Counted from the stretch's first letter, positions 34,634 to 51,769 are shown. The stretch: 64,000 nucleotides of DNA from Nissolia schottii (GCA_003254905.1 QANU01006828.1:1121886-1185885), one strand, 5' to 3'. A program made the numbers and translations. Notes: a model not told the origin generated them from the sequence alone.

Positions 34634-36230
34634 CCTGCTATATTTAAAAATAAATAAATAATCAGGGAAATATTGAAAAATCAAACCATAACGTTGTTAC
34701 AGAACAAGCTTTACAATTTTCTGATTGCCATGTTTCATGTGATTATTATATTGACCCCTTAAGTGCAATGCACCTTTTTCTTTGGATGTTCATACTTAAG
34801 TGTGAAATCTGTGGCCTAAAAGAAATAGGATGGATAGTTTAAGCAATAGACTAGGAAGTCAGTTTTGACCATTGCAAACTGGATATCAAACTCAAACAAC
34901 CTCAGAGCCTGTCTAGTCATCTTGAACAGATACTTAATGTCATTCCGACAATTCCCTTTAACAGTAGCAGCATGCAGCACACAGCACAGCATCAATAATA
35001 AAATAACTTATTTTTCGACAAAACAAAGCTCAACAAGACATTAATCTCAGCTCTATCACCAGCATGCTGATGAGCAAGGATAAGGAATTGGCACAGCACG
35101 TTGTGGGGTTTACCAAAGTTTCACAGTTCTTCCAAGCTGAGAGTCCATTTTGTATAACTCAATAACCCTACATGTAAAATAGGGGCTCTAGCAGCTCTGA
35201 AGACACTTCCAAAGAAATAGATCTCGAGGAACACTATGACACAGACTTAGTATTAGTATTCTTAGTTTCTTATCCAACAACAACAACAGGAAAGGTTTGT
35301 CTTGTCTACTCTTTCCAATTACATTACAAACAGTACAAGGCAAACAGCACTTTATGCAATAGCTTTTCTCCTTATCATGGACGAAACCAAATATGCATCA
35401 AATCATGCCGTCATAAAACACAAACAAACACAAAAAGTACTTATAGAACCCGAAAAGAGGGGAATAATAGTAAAAATAAAGGCAGATTCTACTAAAGGTA
35501 ATCTCAGATTGAGAGAAAAATATCAAATACGAATACTATAACGGTGCAAAGGTGTTCGCCTTTTCTACCTTCGAAAAAAAATCAAATCAAAAACGCCAAA
35601 TCCTAAATGTTCAATGTGTTTATTGGCTTTTCTTTTCCCCAAAAAAGAGGAAAGAAAATCAGCTCATAATCGTAAGTTTCTCCAAAAGCTTTGGAGAACA
35701 AAACGATTATTCTTACAAATCTATCACCAAACATGCCTCAGTAAGTTGAGGAACATATGCATTCACATCAAGCTACCTTCGAAAACAATCAAAACGTTAC
35801 CAAAAAAGAAGATAAATCGGAGCGAAATTATAAAAAATAAAAAAAAAAGCATCTGAGCTTTGAAGAGGAAGCTCGTTACGAATGTCTTCTCGTTCTCACT
35901 CTCTCTCTCTCTCTCTCTCTCTCAAGCATTGTTGTACTACGCATCAAATCTATGATCCGTAACACGAAACGCAAAAATCGAAAAGAAAAAAAAAAAAAGA
36001 GGGATCCGCAGAGTTTTTGAGATGAAAAAAAAACGTACAAATGGATACAAAGGAAGCGCCGATGGAGGATCCGGTGAAAACGACCGAACGTGCGGTGTTG
36101 GGAGAGAAAGAAGAGAGAGAGAGAGAGAGAGTTTGCTTTGTTCTCTCCTGAAGAAACAAAGATGGAAGGAAGGTAGAGAGAGAAGGGAAGATTGATGAAG
36201 AAAGCAAACCAAAGAGCCTTCTATTCTTTT
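34634..36230 (-). promoter_or_regulatory. 5' UTR with probable intron, and promoter side, of the MBD2-like gene
   Basis: An acceptor (TATAGCAG at about 34635) lies 25 bases before the ATG, so the leader is spliced. A suitable donor, GTACGT, lies at about 36038, which would make a 1.4-kb leader intron. (CT)n at 35899-35923 and (GA)n at 36112-36132 frame the proposed first exon. Exact ends need transcript data. No gene was found inside 34700-36000. Confidence 0.4.
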
Positions 36231-36809
36231 CTTATTATTTATTTATTTATTTATCTATTCATTAAAGGAGCATTCTATTCTACTTCTACTATTGATTCTT
36301 AAATACTACAAAGCACGTGCACTTGCACATAGATTATAGATTTAAAAGTGTTTAAATAAAAAATATATAATTAAATGTGTTTAAGCGTACTCAAGCTGTA
36401 TTTAAAAGTTTTTAAAATTGTATTTATGTCGTTATTGAGTAAAGATTATTTTACATACAAAATAAATTATAATAATATTGGCATTTAAAAACTAATAAAT
36501 TCTAAAACTATTTTAAAAATATTTCGAATGTTTCATATATTTTGATAAGGGTTTAAAAAGTATTAAATAGTTTGATATTAATAAAAATACTAAAATATTA
36601 TTATAAATATTTAATTATATATATATATATATATATATTGTGTTTGTGTCATATAAAATTTTTAAATTAGTGTATTATCGGATCTTTTGTCTTTGCTTCT
36701 TAGATTAAGTGTAAATGTATTCCAGGATAAAAAAAATTAAAATAAGAAAACAGTTAGTATGCTAACTTGTATGGTAACATTTGACCAATCAAATTTGTAC
36801 TATATACGC
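36231..36809. other. Intergenic, AT-rich, with (AT)n at about 36618-36639
   Basis: Contains a perfect AT dinucleotide run. Nothing else was identified. Confidence 0.5.
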
Positions 36810-37299
36810 TAGAGTCTGTTTAGGCTACTTTTATGTGTAGTTTTTCATTATTCAGCCATTTATTATTTAATTTTTATATTTTTTTAAGTGTTATAAATCA
36901 AAATGAGTGATTGATAATTTTTTTAAACTACGCATTAAATATGTTTCATGAACATACAAAAATTTTTCTTATTTAAATATGTTAAAAATGGAGTGGAATA
37001 ATTATAATTTTTTTATTTTCATAATACCTTTATAATAAGTAAAAGAAAAGAAACCTTTAAATATTAAAAGGGGTAAATAAGTAAAAAAAATTGATTTTAA
37101 TTATTTTTAAAAAAATTAAAATTAAATAAGATTCCACCACAAAGTCTCCAAATTGGGTGAAATAAAAAATGGAGTTTTGGAAACAATAACTATGTGACAA
37201 TCCACTTCACTCACTCTCTTGCTAAATCACCTATCTTTCACTCCACTTTAAATTACTAATCTAAACTCCACTTTAAATTACTAATCTAAACATACTCTT
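36810..37299. mobile_element. MITE with AGAGTCTGTTTAG-type termini
   Basis: The left end AGAGTCTGTTTAGGCTA pairs with the inverted right end AGAGTATGTTTAGATTA (12 of the first 13 positions). Inside the right end, CTCCACTTTAAATTACTAAT plus CTAAA is tandemly duplicated (about 37237-37290). There is no coding capacity. Confidence 0.5.
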
Positions 37300-38360
37300 A
37301 AGTGATTCTTTCATTGTTGGTGAAAATATTTCATGTTTCACATCACATTTGGGTTATTGACGTTCTTTGGAAGAAGAGAACGTAATGAAGAGATAAAGAA
37401 AAAAAAATCCAATAAATATTTTTTTGGAAGCAAATATCGATGCACTCTATGGAGTACAAAGGATTTTTTTTGTGTGCATAATAGGCTTCTCGTTTGTTAA
37501 TACTTTGTTTTTGTTATTTGTACCAAAACAATTAAATAGGATTTCGTGTTACCTGATATCAAAAACTCCAACATCGGGACTATTTTTAGAATATGGATAA
37601 GATCTTTCTTTAATAGATAAGATTCATTTTAATTTTATTTTGCTTGTTTTGGCCCAAGTGGTCAAGTATATTTCATTTGTAACAACTATCATATAATTAT
37701 TCTCATGAAAACACTCATGAAAGTAGAGACATCCTTTTAAAAATCTTGATCAAACCAAACGTAAGTGCATTTGTAGCACAATTTGAATCAGATTCAGATT
37801 CAAAAAGAAATTCATTCTAAATAATATAATTTAAGATTTTACTAACAAGTGTCTATCTTTTACTAAAAATATATGCTTTTAAGAAAATTTTTAGAAATAA
37901 AATATGAGAAATACCTCATTCCTCAAACAAACCAATTTAAAAATTATTTTTAAAATAAATCAATTTTATTATAGAAGGAATCAATTTTTTATATATTTTT
38001 TTTGTTTGAAGTCAATTAAAATTGACTTTTTTTAAATCAAGTCAATTTGAATCAACTCTTATTAACTGTAAAATATATAAATATTTATATGCATGTATAT
38101 GCATATGCTAAAATACATATATAAATGTCTATAAAGTATGGTGAGTAGACATTTAGTGTATTATAATAGTGAGAAAAAAATATAGAATTATTTTTTTTTC
38201 TCTCACTTATTTTTTTTTTCACTAACTTACCCAAAAAAAACTTTAACTTTAATACACACTACAAATGAGTATACACATTTATTTATAGATATGATTTTAA
38301 ACATAGTATTAACTTCTTATAAATAAATGCATACAAAAATTATTTGAGTTAACTATATAA
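37300..38360. other. Intergenic, AT-rich, nothing recognised
   Basis: Only homopolymer-rich sequence was seen, with no repeat or gene. Confidence 0.5.
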
Positions 38361-38613
38361 AGTGTACGGTAAAAATAATGGATATGGATCCTCTGCAGTT
38401 CAAGGAAAACAGCATACTGTGTTGTTCTTGAAATCTCAACCATCCATTTTCATTAAAGATAAATCAAGGGATCACAAAGTGGACACATTAGTAAATGAAT
38501 TAAAAATAAAAAATAAAATAAAAAACCAAACACCCCCAATCTCCTTCACTTTCTTTCTTGCTCCTCTCTTCCTCCATCTTCATGCACCACCAGCCCATTT
38601 TGCCGCCGTCGCC

Positions 38614-39035
38614 ACCAGCCTTCGTCCATTGAACTTGCGTCCCTTGGCCAGACCACCGCATTCCTCCGAGCGACGACCGCAGCTTTCGTTGCCCCGCTTT
38701 CACACACCGCCATTGCCCATGTCCCTCTTATATCTGCTCCATGTTCTCTCTCTGTCCTCTTTGATTCACCTCTATTTTTTTCATTATTTCACAAATCATA
38801 TCTAAGTGGCGGTGGAACGTGGGCAGTGGCGATGGCGGCGGGGGGATGGGGTTGGTGGTGAAGAAGACAAAGAAGCAGCAAAAGAGGAAGGGGCGGAGGA
38901 GAGAGGGACGTGGGCGATGGCGGCTTGTGAAAATGGGGTGACAAAAACGGCTGTCGGAGCCTGGAGGAACGTAGTGGTCCTCACCAAGGGTCACAAGTTC
39001 AAGGGACGAAGGCTGGTGGCAGTGATAGAGGTGAG
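38614..39035. repeat. GC-rich inverted duplication (possible foldback or MULE-borne fragment)
   Basis: The arm at about 38614-38735 (CCACCAGCCTTCGTCCATTG, CGTCCCTTGGCCAGACCACC) matches the reverse complement of about 38905-39025 (CCACCAGCCTTCGTCCCTTG, TGACCCTTGGTGAGGACCAC). The arms stay aligned for about 120 bases, ending at CGCCATTGCCCATGTCCCTC and CGCCATCGCCCACGTCCCTC. The loop is about 170 bp. The island is far richer in GC than its flanks. Open frames on both strands (for example 38806-39075) come from the repeat, and no domain was recognised. Confidence 0.75.
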
Positions 39036-39359
39036 GGCGAGGCTGGTGAAGATTTTATCCGGTCACTCAACTTAAAAATCCCTTCTCTCAATATTTTAAA
39101 CTTTACTTTCGTTAATTCTTCTTTTGACTGAAGTATTTAGGATCTAATAAAAATAATGTTTAAAATATCCACAAACTAATTGAGAGTTTTTTTTATTAAT
39201 GAGAGACTAATATGAATACTAATAAAAATTTAATGATCAATTAAGGGCATTCACCCCATAAGTATTTTTTTAATATAAAAATATTTCTCTTATTGTAAAA
39301 GCGCAAATAAACTTACTCATTATGTTCGAGTAACAAATGAAAGGCTAATGGTTGGACCC

Positions 39360-39422
39360 GGCCCAAGTTTGAAGGAGGCCCGGATGAGAGATTTTGGGCC
39401 TAGACTAATGAAAAAAGGCCCA
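39360..39422 (+). promoter_or_regulatory. Three Site II (TGGGCC/GGCCCA) elements of the complex I gene
   Basis: GGCCCA at 39360-39365, TGGGCC at 39395-39400 and GGCCCA at 39417-39422 lie 160-220 bp before the ATG at 39580. Site II (TGGGCY) motifs are bound by TCP factors and are enriched in promoters of plant mitochondrial respiratory and ribosomal genes, which fits the downstream gene. Confidence 0.7.
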
Positions 39423-39464
39423 TTAGAAGCGAGGTCAGTTGAGCCGGTTGTTAGTGGCGTGAGT

Positions 39465-39555
39465 GCGAGTGAGAGGAGAGAGAGAGAGAGAGTGCAGGCG
39501 GAGAAGAAAAGAGGAGAGAGAGCAGAGAGAGAGAGAGAGTGTGTGTGTGAGAGAG
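39465..39555 (+). repeat. (GA)n-rich leader of the complex I gene
   Basis: Several GA runs and a short GT run lie just upstream of the start codon. This is typical of plant 5' UTRs and is unlikely to be coding. Confidence 0.7.
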
Positions 39556-39579
39556 TACGAAATCGAATTCGAACCGAAG

Positions 39580-41069
39580 ATGGCTGGAGGAATGGAAGCA
39601 CGCAAGAACAAGTACATAGAGGATTGGGGCACCGCAAGGGAGAACCTCGAGCACAATTTCCGGTGGACCCGCCGCAACCTCGCCCTCGTCGGCATCTTCG
39701 GCATCGCCCTTCCCCTCCTCGTCTACAAGGGCATCGTCCGCGAATTCGTACGTCATTCGATCGATTCTTCATCGTTTCCTTGCTTTTCGCCCTAGATCTT
39801 TGAAATCCCCCTAACTTTTTTTTTCTTCATTTATATTCGTTTATAGCAAACTTTAATTACTGTCTGTTGAAGCGTGGAGCTAGGGTTCTTGATCTGTTAA
39901 CGCTTAGTAGTAGTGGCAGTGTTAGGACAGTGCGTCTGAGCTCTGATAAGTTTCTTTGGTGCTGGGGAAAAAAAGGTTATTATGAATGAAAAATTAGGTA
40001 CTCAATGTCGATGCGTAGATTCTGACTTTGTTGCGAAAATTTTGGATGCGTCTGCGAAATTGAAGCGGTAATTAATTGGCTCTGGCAATGTGTGAATTTC
40101 GATTGACTGAGTGTGTCTTTGAATTTCTGTTTGGAACTCCAAAATTTGCAAACCGTGGTTTAGGTTGGGGCAGAAGATTTTGATCAAACTATGGTTTGGA
40201 GATTTTCAAGTGGAAATTCAAATGCACAATAACTTGCGTGGTCTTGAGAAATCAGTGCTTTTATTATAGCTTTTGGGTTTAGGAAGGGTTGGGTTTACAA
40301 ATCTTGACCTTATGAGTGGCTCCATGCCATTTTTTTGTGAGGATTGAGCTCCTACCTGTGATTGAGTGTTTTGGGTGAGAATTATGGATGCCTTGGCTTT
40401 GATTGGCCTGTGATTGAGTATTTGCATGTGTTGGTTGAGAATTGTCAATGCCTTTGCCTGGATTGGTAATCTTCTTCTTCTCTCTTGTAAGCATAGGATT
40501 TTAATCTATGTCGGATTTTCAATAGGATCCTACTCTATGTTGGAAATTTGACTTTTGACAAAGTGAATATGTGTGTGTACATAGTAAATGGTGAGTATGC
40601 ATGATTAAGATGCAGATAACAATTGTGTATGCTGATTTGAATTATTGGCTGCGAAATATTTAAAACTGTGATGTTTTAGTTTGAGATGGATCATGGGTGG
40701 CTGCTAAGAAGTTTACAAACCTTGGTATCAGGAAAGCTAAACCGAAATTTTTTGTCCTCACACATGAATTTTCATAAGGAGCCTTACCAAACCCAGTGTT
40801 ACTGAACTCTCTTGCACTTTCTTCTTCCTGAATGGCTTTGTGCTTGGTTTACATGTCTGTTGCTAAAGTATTCTGTGCGAAGTTTCACTCTGTTTGATCC
40901 TTCAGTTGTAATGTATGTTTAATTTTAGGACATATATGATGTTGGTTGGTAACTTCCTTATGTTTGAACCTTTTTTGTTTAATTCCTTGCATTTAACCGC
41001 ACTATTTTTCCATGGTTGCAGCATATGCAAGATGAAGATAATGGAAGACCGTACAGGAAGTTCCTGTGA
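39580..41069 (+). CDS. NADH:ubiquinone oxidoreductase (complex I) subunit B15/NDUFB4-like
   Basis: Two exons, 39580-39747 (56 codons) and 41022-41069 (15 codons plus stop), give a 71-aa protein, the normal length in plants. The N-terminus MAGGMEARKNKYIEDWG, the RENLEHNFRWTRRN segment, one membrane helix (LALVGIFGIALPLLVYKGIV, about residues 34-53) and the ending HMQDEDNGRPYRKFL are the plant B15 subunit. It is an accessory subunit of the membrane arm in the inner mitochondrial membrane. The donor GTACGT and acceptor TTGCAG are good, and the second exon is too short to be seen as an ORF on its own. The promoter has Site II motifs, as expected for a respiratory gene. Confidence 0.93.
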
Positions 41070-42657
41070 GAACATGGCAAATGCTTGGTAATAATTCGAG
41101 GGTTATTAAAGTTGGACCTTACTGAGCCCACAACATATGCTTTTTTTTTCATATCTCTCAAAGGGTTGATTGGAATACTCTAGACCTATCGAACCACTCT
41201 ATGTTTGGCTTTCTTAATTGAGATTTGTGTTATGTTGCTAACTTGTTAGTTAATGTGGTTCAAAATTAATAAAAATTATGTATTTTTCAAAAAGCTGGAG
41301 TTTGCGAAAATATTGTACAAATCCTAAACACGAAAGTACCTAAAGTCGACCATGAAATTAATGATACATCAATTAATGTGATAACTATAGAGAATTAGAG
41401 ATTGTGTAGAAGTGTGTGCTTAGTTTGCTAATGAGTTCCATATTTATCATTTATTATTATTGTCTACAAACAAGAGACCATGGATTTTGACCTAATGGAA
41501 TAAGGCTTTGTTTTGTTGATGATAGAAGTAGAGTAAACTAATATTTGGGAAATTTTCAGTTGTGTAATGAAGATTAATTATTATTTTTTACCAGTATTTT
41601 ATTTATCTCAAGCCTAAGAGGGGAAATTTTGAAGAGATGTAACGAGAATCCCTGTTTTAAACTTTTGGGGACTTATAGTTTATACAGGGAGGATTTAATA
41701 GTAAATTTGTATTCGAGTATGTATATATATAAATCCTCATCCGACCAAAGCTTAATAGATAGAGTTGGAGGTCCTCAAAGAATTTAGGGTGTATTTGGAA
41801 GGATAGTAACAGAGGGTATGGCTGCGCACTGCTCGGGTGGGACCCCTCAACTCAACCCTACCAATCGCGATTTGGTCGGGACAGCTAGTGCTCCAGCTGT
41901 TTTAGGGGGGTGGGGGGAGAAAGAGGAGGAGGAGGATAAGGCAGAGATGGCGGAGCTCAAGGGGTCACTGCCTTGCCAGAGCTCGTGAGCTACTAGATTT
42001 GCTTGATTTACTGTCGCATAGTGCTAGCTAGTGGAGAAGGAAGAGACGACGATTGTGCAAAACCATGGCGACGACAGCGTGCAACTACCAATCCTAAGAA
42101 TATAACTAATGTGATCATCTGCAACAAATGATGACACTCCAAAACATTGGCGCTTTTGAGTAGACTAAATTTCAAATCTATTTGAAGCAAACTATTACCA
42201 ATTAACTCAGGCACCAATAATCAACTCCGTGGTACACGATCACCAAAGCCTTGAAACAACTAAATCTTGTACGACCTACTGCCTCAGAATAAATAGTACC
42301 ACCGACATTCACTAGCAGAGGTTACCGATCTATTTATTAACTAACGCTAACACAGTCTCCCGATACAAGAATAGCTAGTCCACTTTTTTGGTGCAGAATT
42401 TTAATTTTGGAAAACAATGACAATAAAAACGATCCATTCAAAAATTTCAACGCGACAATTTAGCCTTTCGGCAATTGGCAATTGAAAGAGAGGCAAAATC
42501 TGTTGTTACCTTGGTCACATTAAGATAAAAATATCATTGCAACTATAAGGCAAATTCAATAATAACCGCAAGAAACATAAAAAATAAAAACAATAACATG
42601 TATAAACAAACCACTCCCCCCACAGTATCTTCACAACAAGAAAACAACAATCTCTTT
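41070..42657. other. 3' flank of the complex I gene and spacer
   Basis: After the 3' UTR (to about 41290) the DNA is AT-rich. Between about 41790 and 42060 there is a GC-richer stretch (CTGCTCGGGTGGGACCCC, then a GGGGGGGTGGGGGGAG tract) without a coding frame. TTTAGGGTGTATTTGGAAGG at about 41786 resembles a Harbinger-type end, but no partner end was found. Confidence 0.4.
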
Positions 42658-42993
42658 TCAAGAAAATATCTCTCCCCGAATGTAATTTTGGATGATTACC
42701 AAAGACATGTAGATCACGACGAACAACAACAAATTCCATGGAATAGGCCAAGGCCACAATTGGAGTATCTGCCTTTGATTGGAGGGCCAATTATTTTTCC
42801 GATTGATCGTTTTTGCTATGAATTGAGAAATTCCTTGAAGCCAATATAAGATCACTGGGATGGCTATAGCTGTAACGTAATTCAATTGTTTCTTGATGTC
42901 CATGTCGCCAAACTCCATTACCAAGATAAGCAGTGCCGCTACAGGCACAAGGGCAGCAATTAAGATAACCTTATTGTTAGCCATTGAAAACAT
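42658..42993 (-). CDS. Possible small membrane protein, family not recognised
   Basis: A single open frame gives 111 aa from the ATG at 42993, or 108 aa from the one at 42984. It has three hydrophobic stretches: VILIAALVPVAALLILVMEF, YVTAIAIPVILYWLQGISQF and WNLLLFVVIYMSLVIIQNYI. A charged loop with MDIKKQL, and an RKNNWPSNQRQ stretch, separate them. Composition is even, not low-complexity, which argues for a real or recently dead gene. I do not recognise the family. There is no intron signal. Upstream in the same frame lies a TA run, so longer starts are unlikely. It may instead be a transposon-borne or random frame. Confidence 0.4.
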   Translation of the reverse strand: MFSMANNKVILIAALVPVAALLILVMEFGDMDIKKQLNYVTAIAIPVILYWLQGISQFIAKTINRKNNWPSNQRQILQLWPWPIPWNLLLFVVIYMSLVIIQNYIRGEIFS

Positions 42994-42999
42994 TTCTTT

Positions 43000-44700
43000 G
43001 AGACAAGGGTTTAGGGTATCAAAAACTACCTCGGGTGTCCATATATATATATATAAATGCATTGTTATGGATGGTGATCAAGAGTAAATTTCAAAGGATC
43101 ATTACTGCAAATTATAAGTTATTACGATTGAAATTGATTTTATTCTAATTAAGATTTAGATATGTAATTGTAGAAAAGTTGTGTTTAAGAAGGAATTGTT
43201 CATAAAAAGATTTACATTTAGTTATTGATTTAGTTTTGGTCATTGTATTTTTTATTTTATTTTTATCAATCCAGAATTTTCAGAATTATAAGGTGGTTGG
43301 TTTTGTGGTGGGCGATAACCCATATTGAGGACGGTTGTTGAAGATTTCGAGTATAAATTTTCTTTAACGTGGGAGCATAAGTTAACACATCATTATTAAG
43401 CATATATAATTAAAAGGTAAAACCTAAACATAATTGGTGACATGTAATAAAAATAATAATCAACTTTTATTGTATATGTGCTAAAACATGATTTATTAGA
43501 ATTGTGCCCACACAAAAATTTATCCAACATGAAACTTCCAACACGCATGGAAAATCGACATCAACTTCTCGTGTGCTTTCCGTTTTGGTATTATTATTCA
43601 CGACCAAAAAAGGTATATTATTATTCTAATATAAAGATAGAAACCAATATGTGTGACAAAATCAAAATAGTACACAAAATGCGAAACAACCATATAATAT
43701 AATACGTGTGGGCTCATGAAGATGTTGCCTACTGCAACGAACTAGGCCACAAAGGCATACGTAAGTAAGTAACCCAAACGTGGAGGAAAAGAATCAAACC
43801 CAAAATATATTGGTGATATTATCATTATTTTTTTAATGAAATTGATGCCGCCATATATTGGATGCTTATGATCAATTAACATAATAATGACTAAATTTAT
43901 TAGATATTTATATACCAAGTATATGTTTAAAATTATGATTAACTTTTTCAATCTTTTTTCTAATTTTATCAAGCAACCGATGTAATCTATTTTTTTATGA
44001 GTTTGAACTCGGTCGGATTATTATAAGACAATTTTTTTCTACTATTAATTTTGTATACTTATGATTCGAATTTAATACTTTTTTTCTTTTACGAAGTCAA
44101 AATCAAACTCAATACTTACTTAAAAATAATAAGTGCACACTATTTTAAGATTTTAATTTTTATTAATTAATAGTGTTACACTATCATTTAATCAAATTTT
44201 TTGATATATATGACTTTTAAAGGAGTGAGAGAGAAAGTTAATCTTATAAATCTAATATTGTAAAATTTGATTGATTGATATTATACAAAAATTTTACACC
44301 AACTTTAGTTAAAAATAAACTCTTATTTAAACTGAATATTCTCGTTCATCACTTCTCTCATTATAGAATATTCCCTGAATATTATTTCCTATCAAATGAT
44401 GTTTTACAACCCTTTGTTTAAAGTTAGTTAAATAATTAAGGGCGTTGTTAATGTGTAATGCTAGGGACACATTAATTACTTGAAAAAGAAATACTTGATT
44501 TTGTACCAAAAAGGAAAAAAGTACTTAATATTTTTTGAAATAATCAAATAAATAATAATATTTTTTTTTCTTCATACTTTATTAAAGTAACAAAACTCAG
44601 CAATAATGAGTAATTGTCTATGACGTAAGTTATAGTTCTGACTTCAAAGAGACAAAGCATTCTTACATGCGAATCCATCAAACAGAAAAAACATAGACAC
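43000..44700. other. Intergenic, AT-rich, no gene or element recognised
   Basis: Includes a short TA run (about 43038-43056). The small open frames have no coding character. Confidence 0.45.
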
Positions 44701-49419
<4,719 letters not shown>

Positions 49420-49734
49420 CTTTGTACTATAGAATTATGTCAAGCTTAGTTTGGTACTGCTCCCAATAACATGGAAGGAAATCTCATACATAATTTGTGA
49501 AGGGGAGAGAGTACACACAAGCGTATTATTATTGCTTTGCATTTTTTGGCATGTCTTGCTTGGGGTTTTGTTTTATTTAGTGTACTCCAATTAGATGTGC
49601 CGTAATCTGAATGTTGTATCATAACTCTCATAAACTTAATTCCAAGAGGCTCTGTCTTGTTTGTTGGTGTTATTATTATTACTTCTTTTAATTATTTATG
49701 TTTGCTATAAGGAAGGGGTTCGTATACACTACTT

Positions 49735-50575
49735 CTCTGTCACCAATTTAACACCACATTAAATATACATTTTCTTTCTCCTTTTCCTTACTCACTCTCT
49801 CACGCTCATTTTCTTCTTCTTCCTCTTCTTTTCTATCTTCTCCCCCTCACTCTTCCTTCATTCTTTATTTCTTCTTGGTTTTTTTTCCCTTCATTTTATC
49901 ACAAATATTTTTCTCTTCATATTTTTAATTTTTAGTTTGTTTTTTCCCCCTTATTTTCACATTTTTTTGCAAGATGTTATGGATCAAAAATTTCATTTTC
50001 GTATTCGTTTGTGTAGTTTTTTAGTTTTTTTTGTTGTTAAAAAGTTTGTGCATGTGTGTAGAAAATTTTGTACATTATTGTTCAAAACTTTTCTTTTTCG
50101 TATTTGTTTTCATTTTTGTTTCCATCATTTTTTTTGTTTCTGATTATTCGAAAGTTTGTGTATGTGTGTAAAAAATTTGTGTATTCTTGTTCAAAAGTTT
50201 GTGTATGTAAGTATCAATTTTTTTTTATTTTCTATATTTGTTTCATTTTCGTCTTATTTGTTTTTACTTGTAAAATAGTTTGTGCACATCAATTCAAAAG
50301 TTTGTGCATATGATTTAAAATATTTGTACACGAATGCGTCTACGCGCTTAGAATGTGAGTGGAGAGCAAGAGAAAGTGTGACAATTACTTTTTACTATTT
50401 AACGCACTTCATATCCAATCTGATTTGGTTTTGTATGTGAAAAATGTTTGTGCATGTGTGCAAAAAAAGTTTATGCATGTGTGTGCAAAAGTTTATATAT
50501 TGAATGTTAATGTGTATATCATATATATGTCATGCCGTGATTGTATGGTAACAACAAAACTGGTGTAGACCTGCA
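49735..50575 (+). repeat. Dispersed repeat, copy B (unknown class)
   Basis: Shares with copies A and C the repeated AAAGTTTGTGCATGTG motif (near 50040, 50150, 50195, 50275, 50295, 50450), the T-rich first part and a closing GTATGGTAACAACAAAAC stretch. It is the longest and most diverged copy. It starts right after the PECT1 3' UTR. Confidence 0.6.
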
Positions 50576-51124
50576 TCAACACAATTTGGGTTTATGAATG
50601 AATACCTCATTTTTATGTTTATGTTTGATTTGTTATACAATTAATTAATTAACAAAATCTATTTAATTATTTCTTAAGAATTAAGATTAAATGTGCTTGG
50701 CTCATCTTTACCAAAAAAAAACATGTTATTGGCTCATGGTTGATTTGAGCCAGCCGAGCTTTTTTATGTTGGGTCATGGCCCAGTTTCATTTTGAGCCTA
50801 GAAGTTGGTTTGGGCCACAAAAGTTGTCAGGCTAAATAGTAGACCCAATGGATTGAGTTGTTTTCTACATTTAAGTCAATTGGTTTGGCAGATTAGCCGA
50901 ACAAAAGGAAAAGAGAAAAATGGTATGGATTATTACTTCTTTCATATGTCATTTTCTTTTGGGTGTATCCTTAAATACAAAAGAGAAAGATATATTATTG
51001 AGTTAAGGGGAATGAATGGGAACATAATATAAGTAAGACTGGCAATGAGCTTAATTTCTCAGCACCATTCTTCTAGACTTGCACCGCTTGTTTCCAAAAG
51101 ACAATAGATCAGATTGATAGTGCA

Positions 51125-51166
<42 letters not shown>

Positions 51167-51466
51167 NATCACAAAGGAAAATGTTTATTGATCACTATAT
51201 TTAATCTTCATCGTGCTTAATTTTTTTGGTATTTCAAAAATTACATTCAATAAAATTTAAATCTAAATTTTTATATATATCACCCAAATCCTTTACTACT
51301 AGATCAATCCTAATAACTTACCATTTGTGTTTCGTTAATCTAAGCAAAACTAAGTTGATAGACAAGTCTAAAACATCTCTATAAACCCACCCCTTTATAC
51401 ATTGGTGATGAAAGGGATTTGGGAATGATTATAATAAATAAATAAAATATACATTAATACATGATT
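50576..51466. other. Intergenic, AT-rich, with a long (AT)n run ending in N
   Basis: The AT run covers 51130-51166 and the ambiguous base is at 51167, so run length is uncertain in the assembly. No gene was recognised. Confidence 0.5.
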
Positions 51467-51769
51467 TCATTTTATATAACTCGCTTTCTTTCGATAGAGG
51501 AGCAAAAGCAAATGCATTTCCTTGCAATTAGAACATTGAGACCTACACATTTCACCAAACAGTTTCGCAAACTCCTCCAATGAAAATTTCCCATACTTAT
51601 GCTCATTTTTCTTGAGGCACTTAATTATTTCCGCAAAAATACTCACCTCACAAGGTAGAACCAACCCTCCATTGTTTCGCCCTAACTCTTCCTCCAATTT
51701 CTTCAACAGTCCCATGAAAAACGGGAGCTTGAAGAGCCTCGTAGGGACCACAAAACGCTGGCGTTCTAT
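51467..51769 (-). pseudogene. SAUR-like (auxin-responsive) gene fragment
   Basis: The frame reads ERQRFVVPTRLFKLPFFMGL, LKKLEEELGRNNGGLVLPCE and VSIFAEIIKCLKKNE. This corresponds to the RFVVP, LLKKAEEEFG and GGLxLPCxVxxF blocks of the SAUR domain, usually encoded by intronless genes. The frame has no upstream ATG. A TGA lies at 51772-51770, just before the domain. The place of the expected N-terminal part is taken by a 21-bp tandem duplication (ATGACTTTATCGGACTCTGT, about 51775-51817). I read it as a 5'-truncated relic; a start within the domain (MGLLKK) is unlikely to give a working protein. Confidence 0.55.

Noticed and set aside
35937-36212. 85-91-codon frames upstream of the MBD2-like gene
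   Set aside because: CT/GA microsatellite-rich leader DNA of the MBD gene, with overlapping frames of low complexity.
38362-39075. Open frames of 147, 89 and 88 codons on both strands
   Set aside because: They lie across the GC-rich inverted duplication, and opposite frames are open equally. No recognisable domain, so treated as a by-product of composition.
39320-39803. 150-codon frames on both strands around the first NDUFB4 exon
   Set aside because: Shadow and extension frames of a GA-rich leader and a GC-rich exon. The homologous protein starts at 39580.
41786-42060. Harbinger-like left end and GC-rich stretch as another MITE
   Set aside because: No matching inverted end or target duplication was found downstream.
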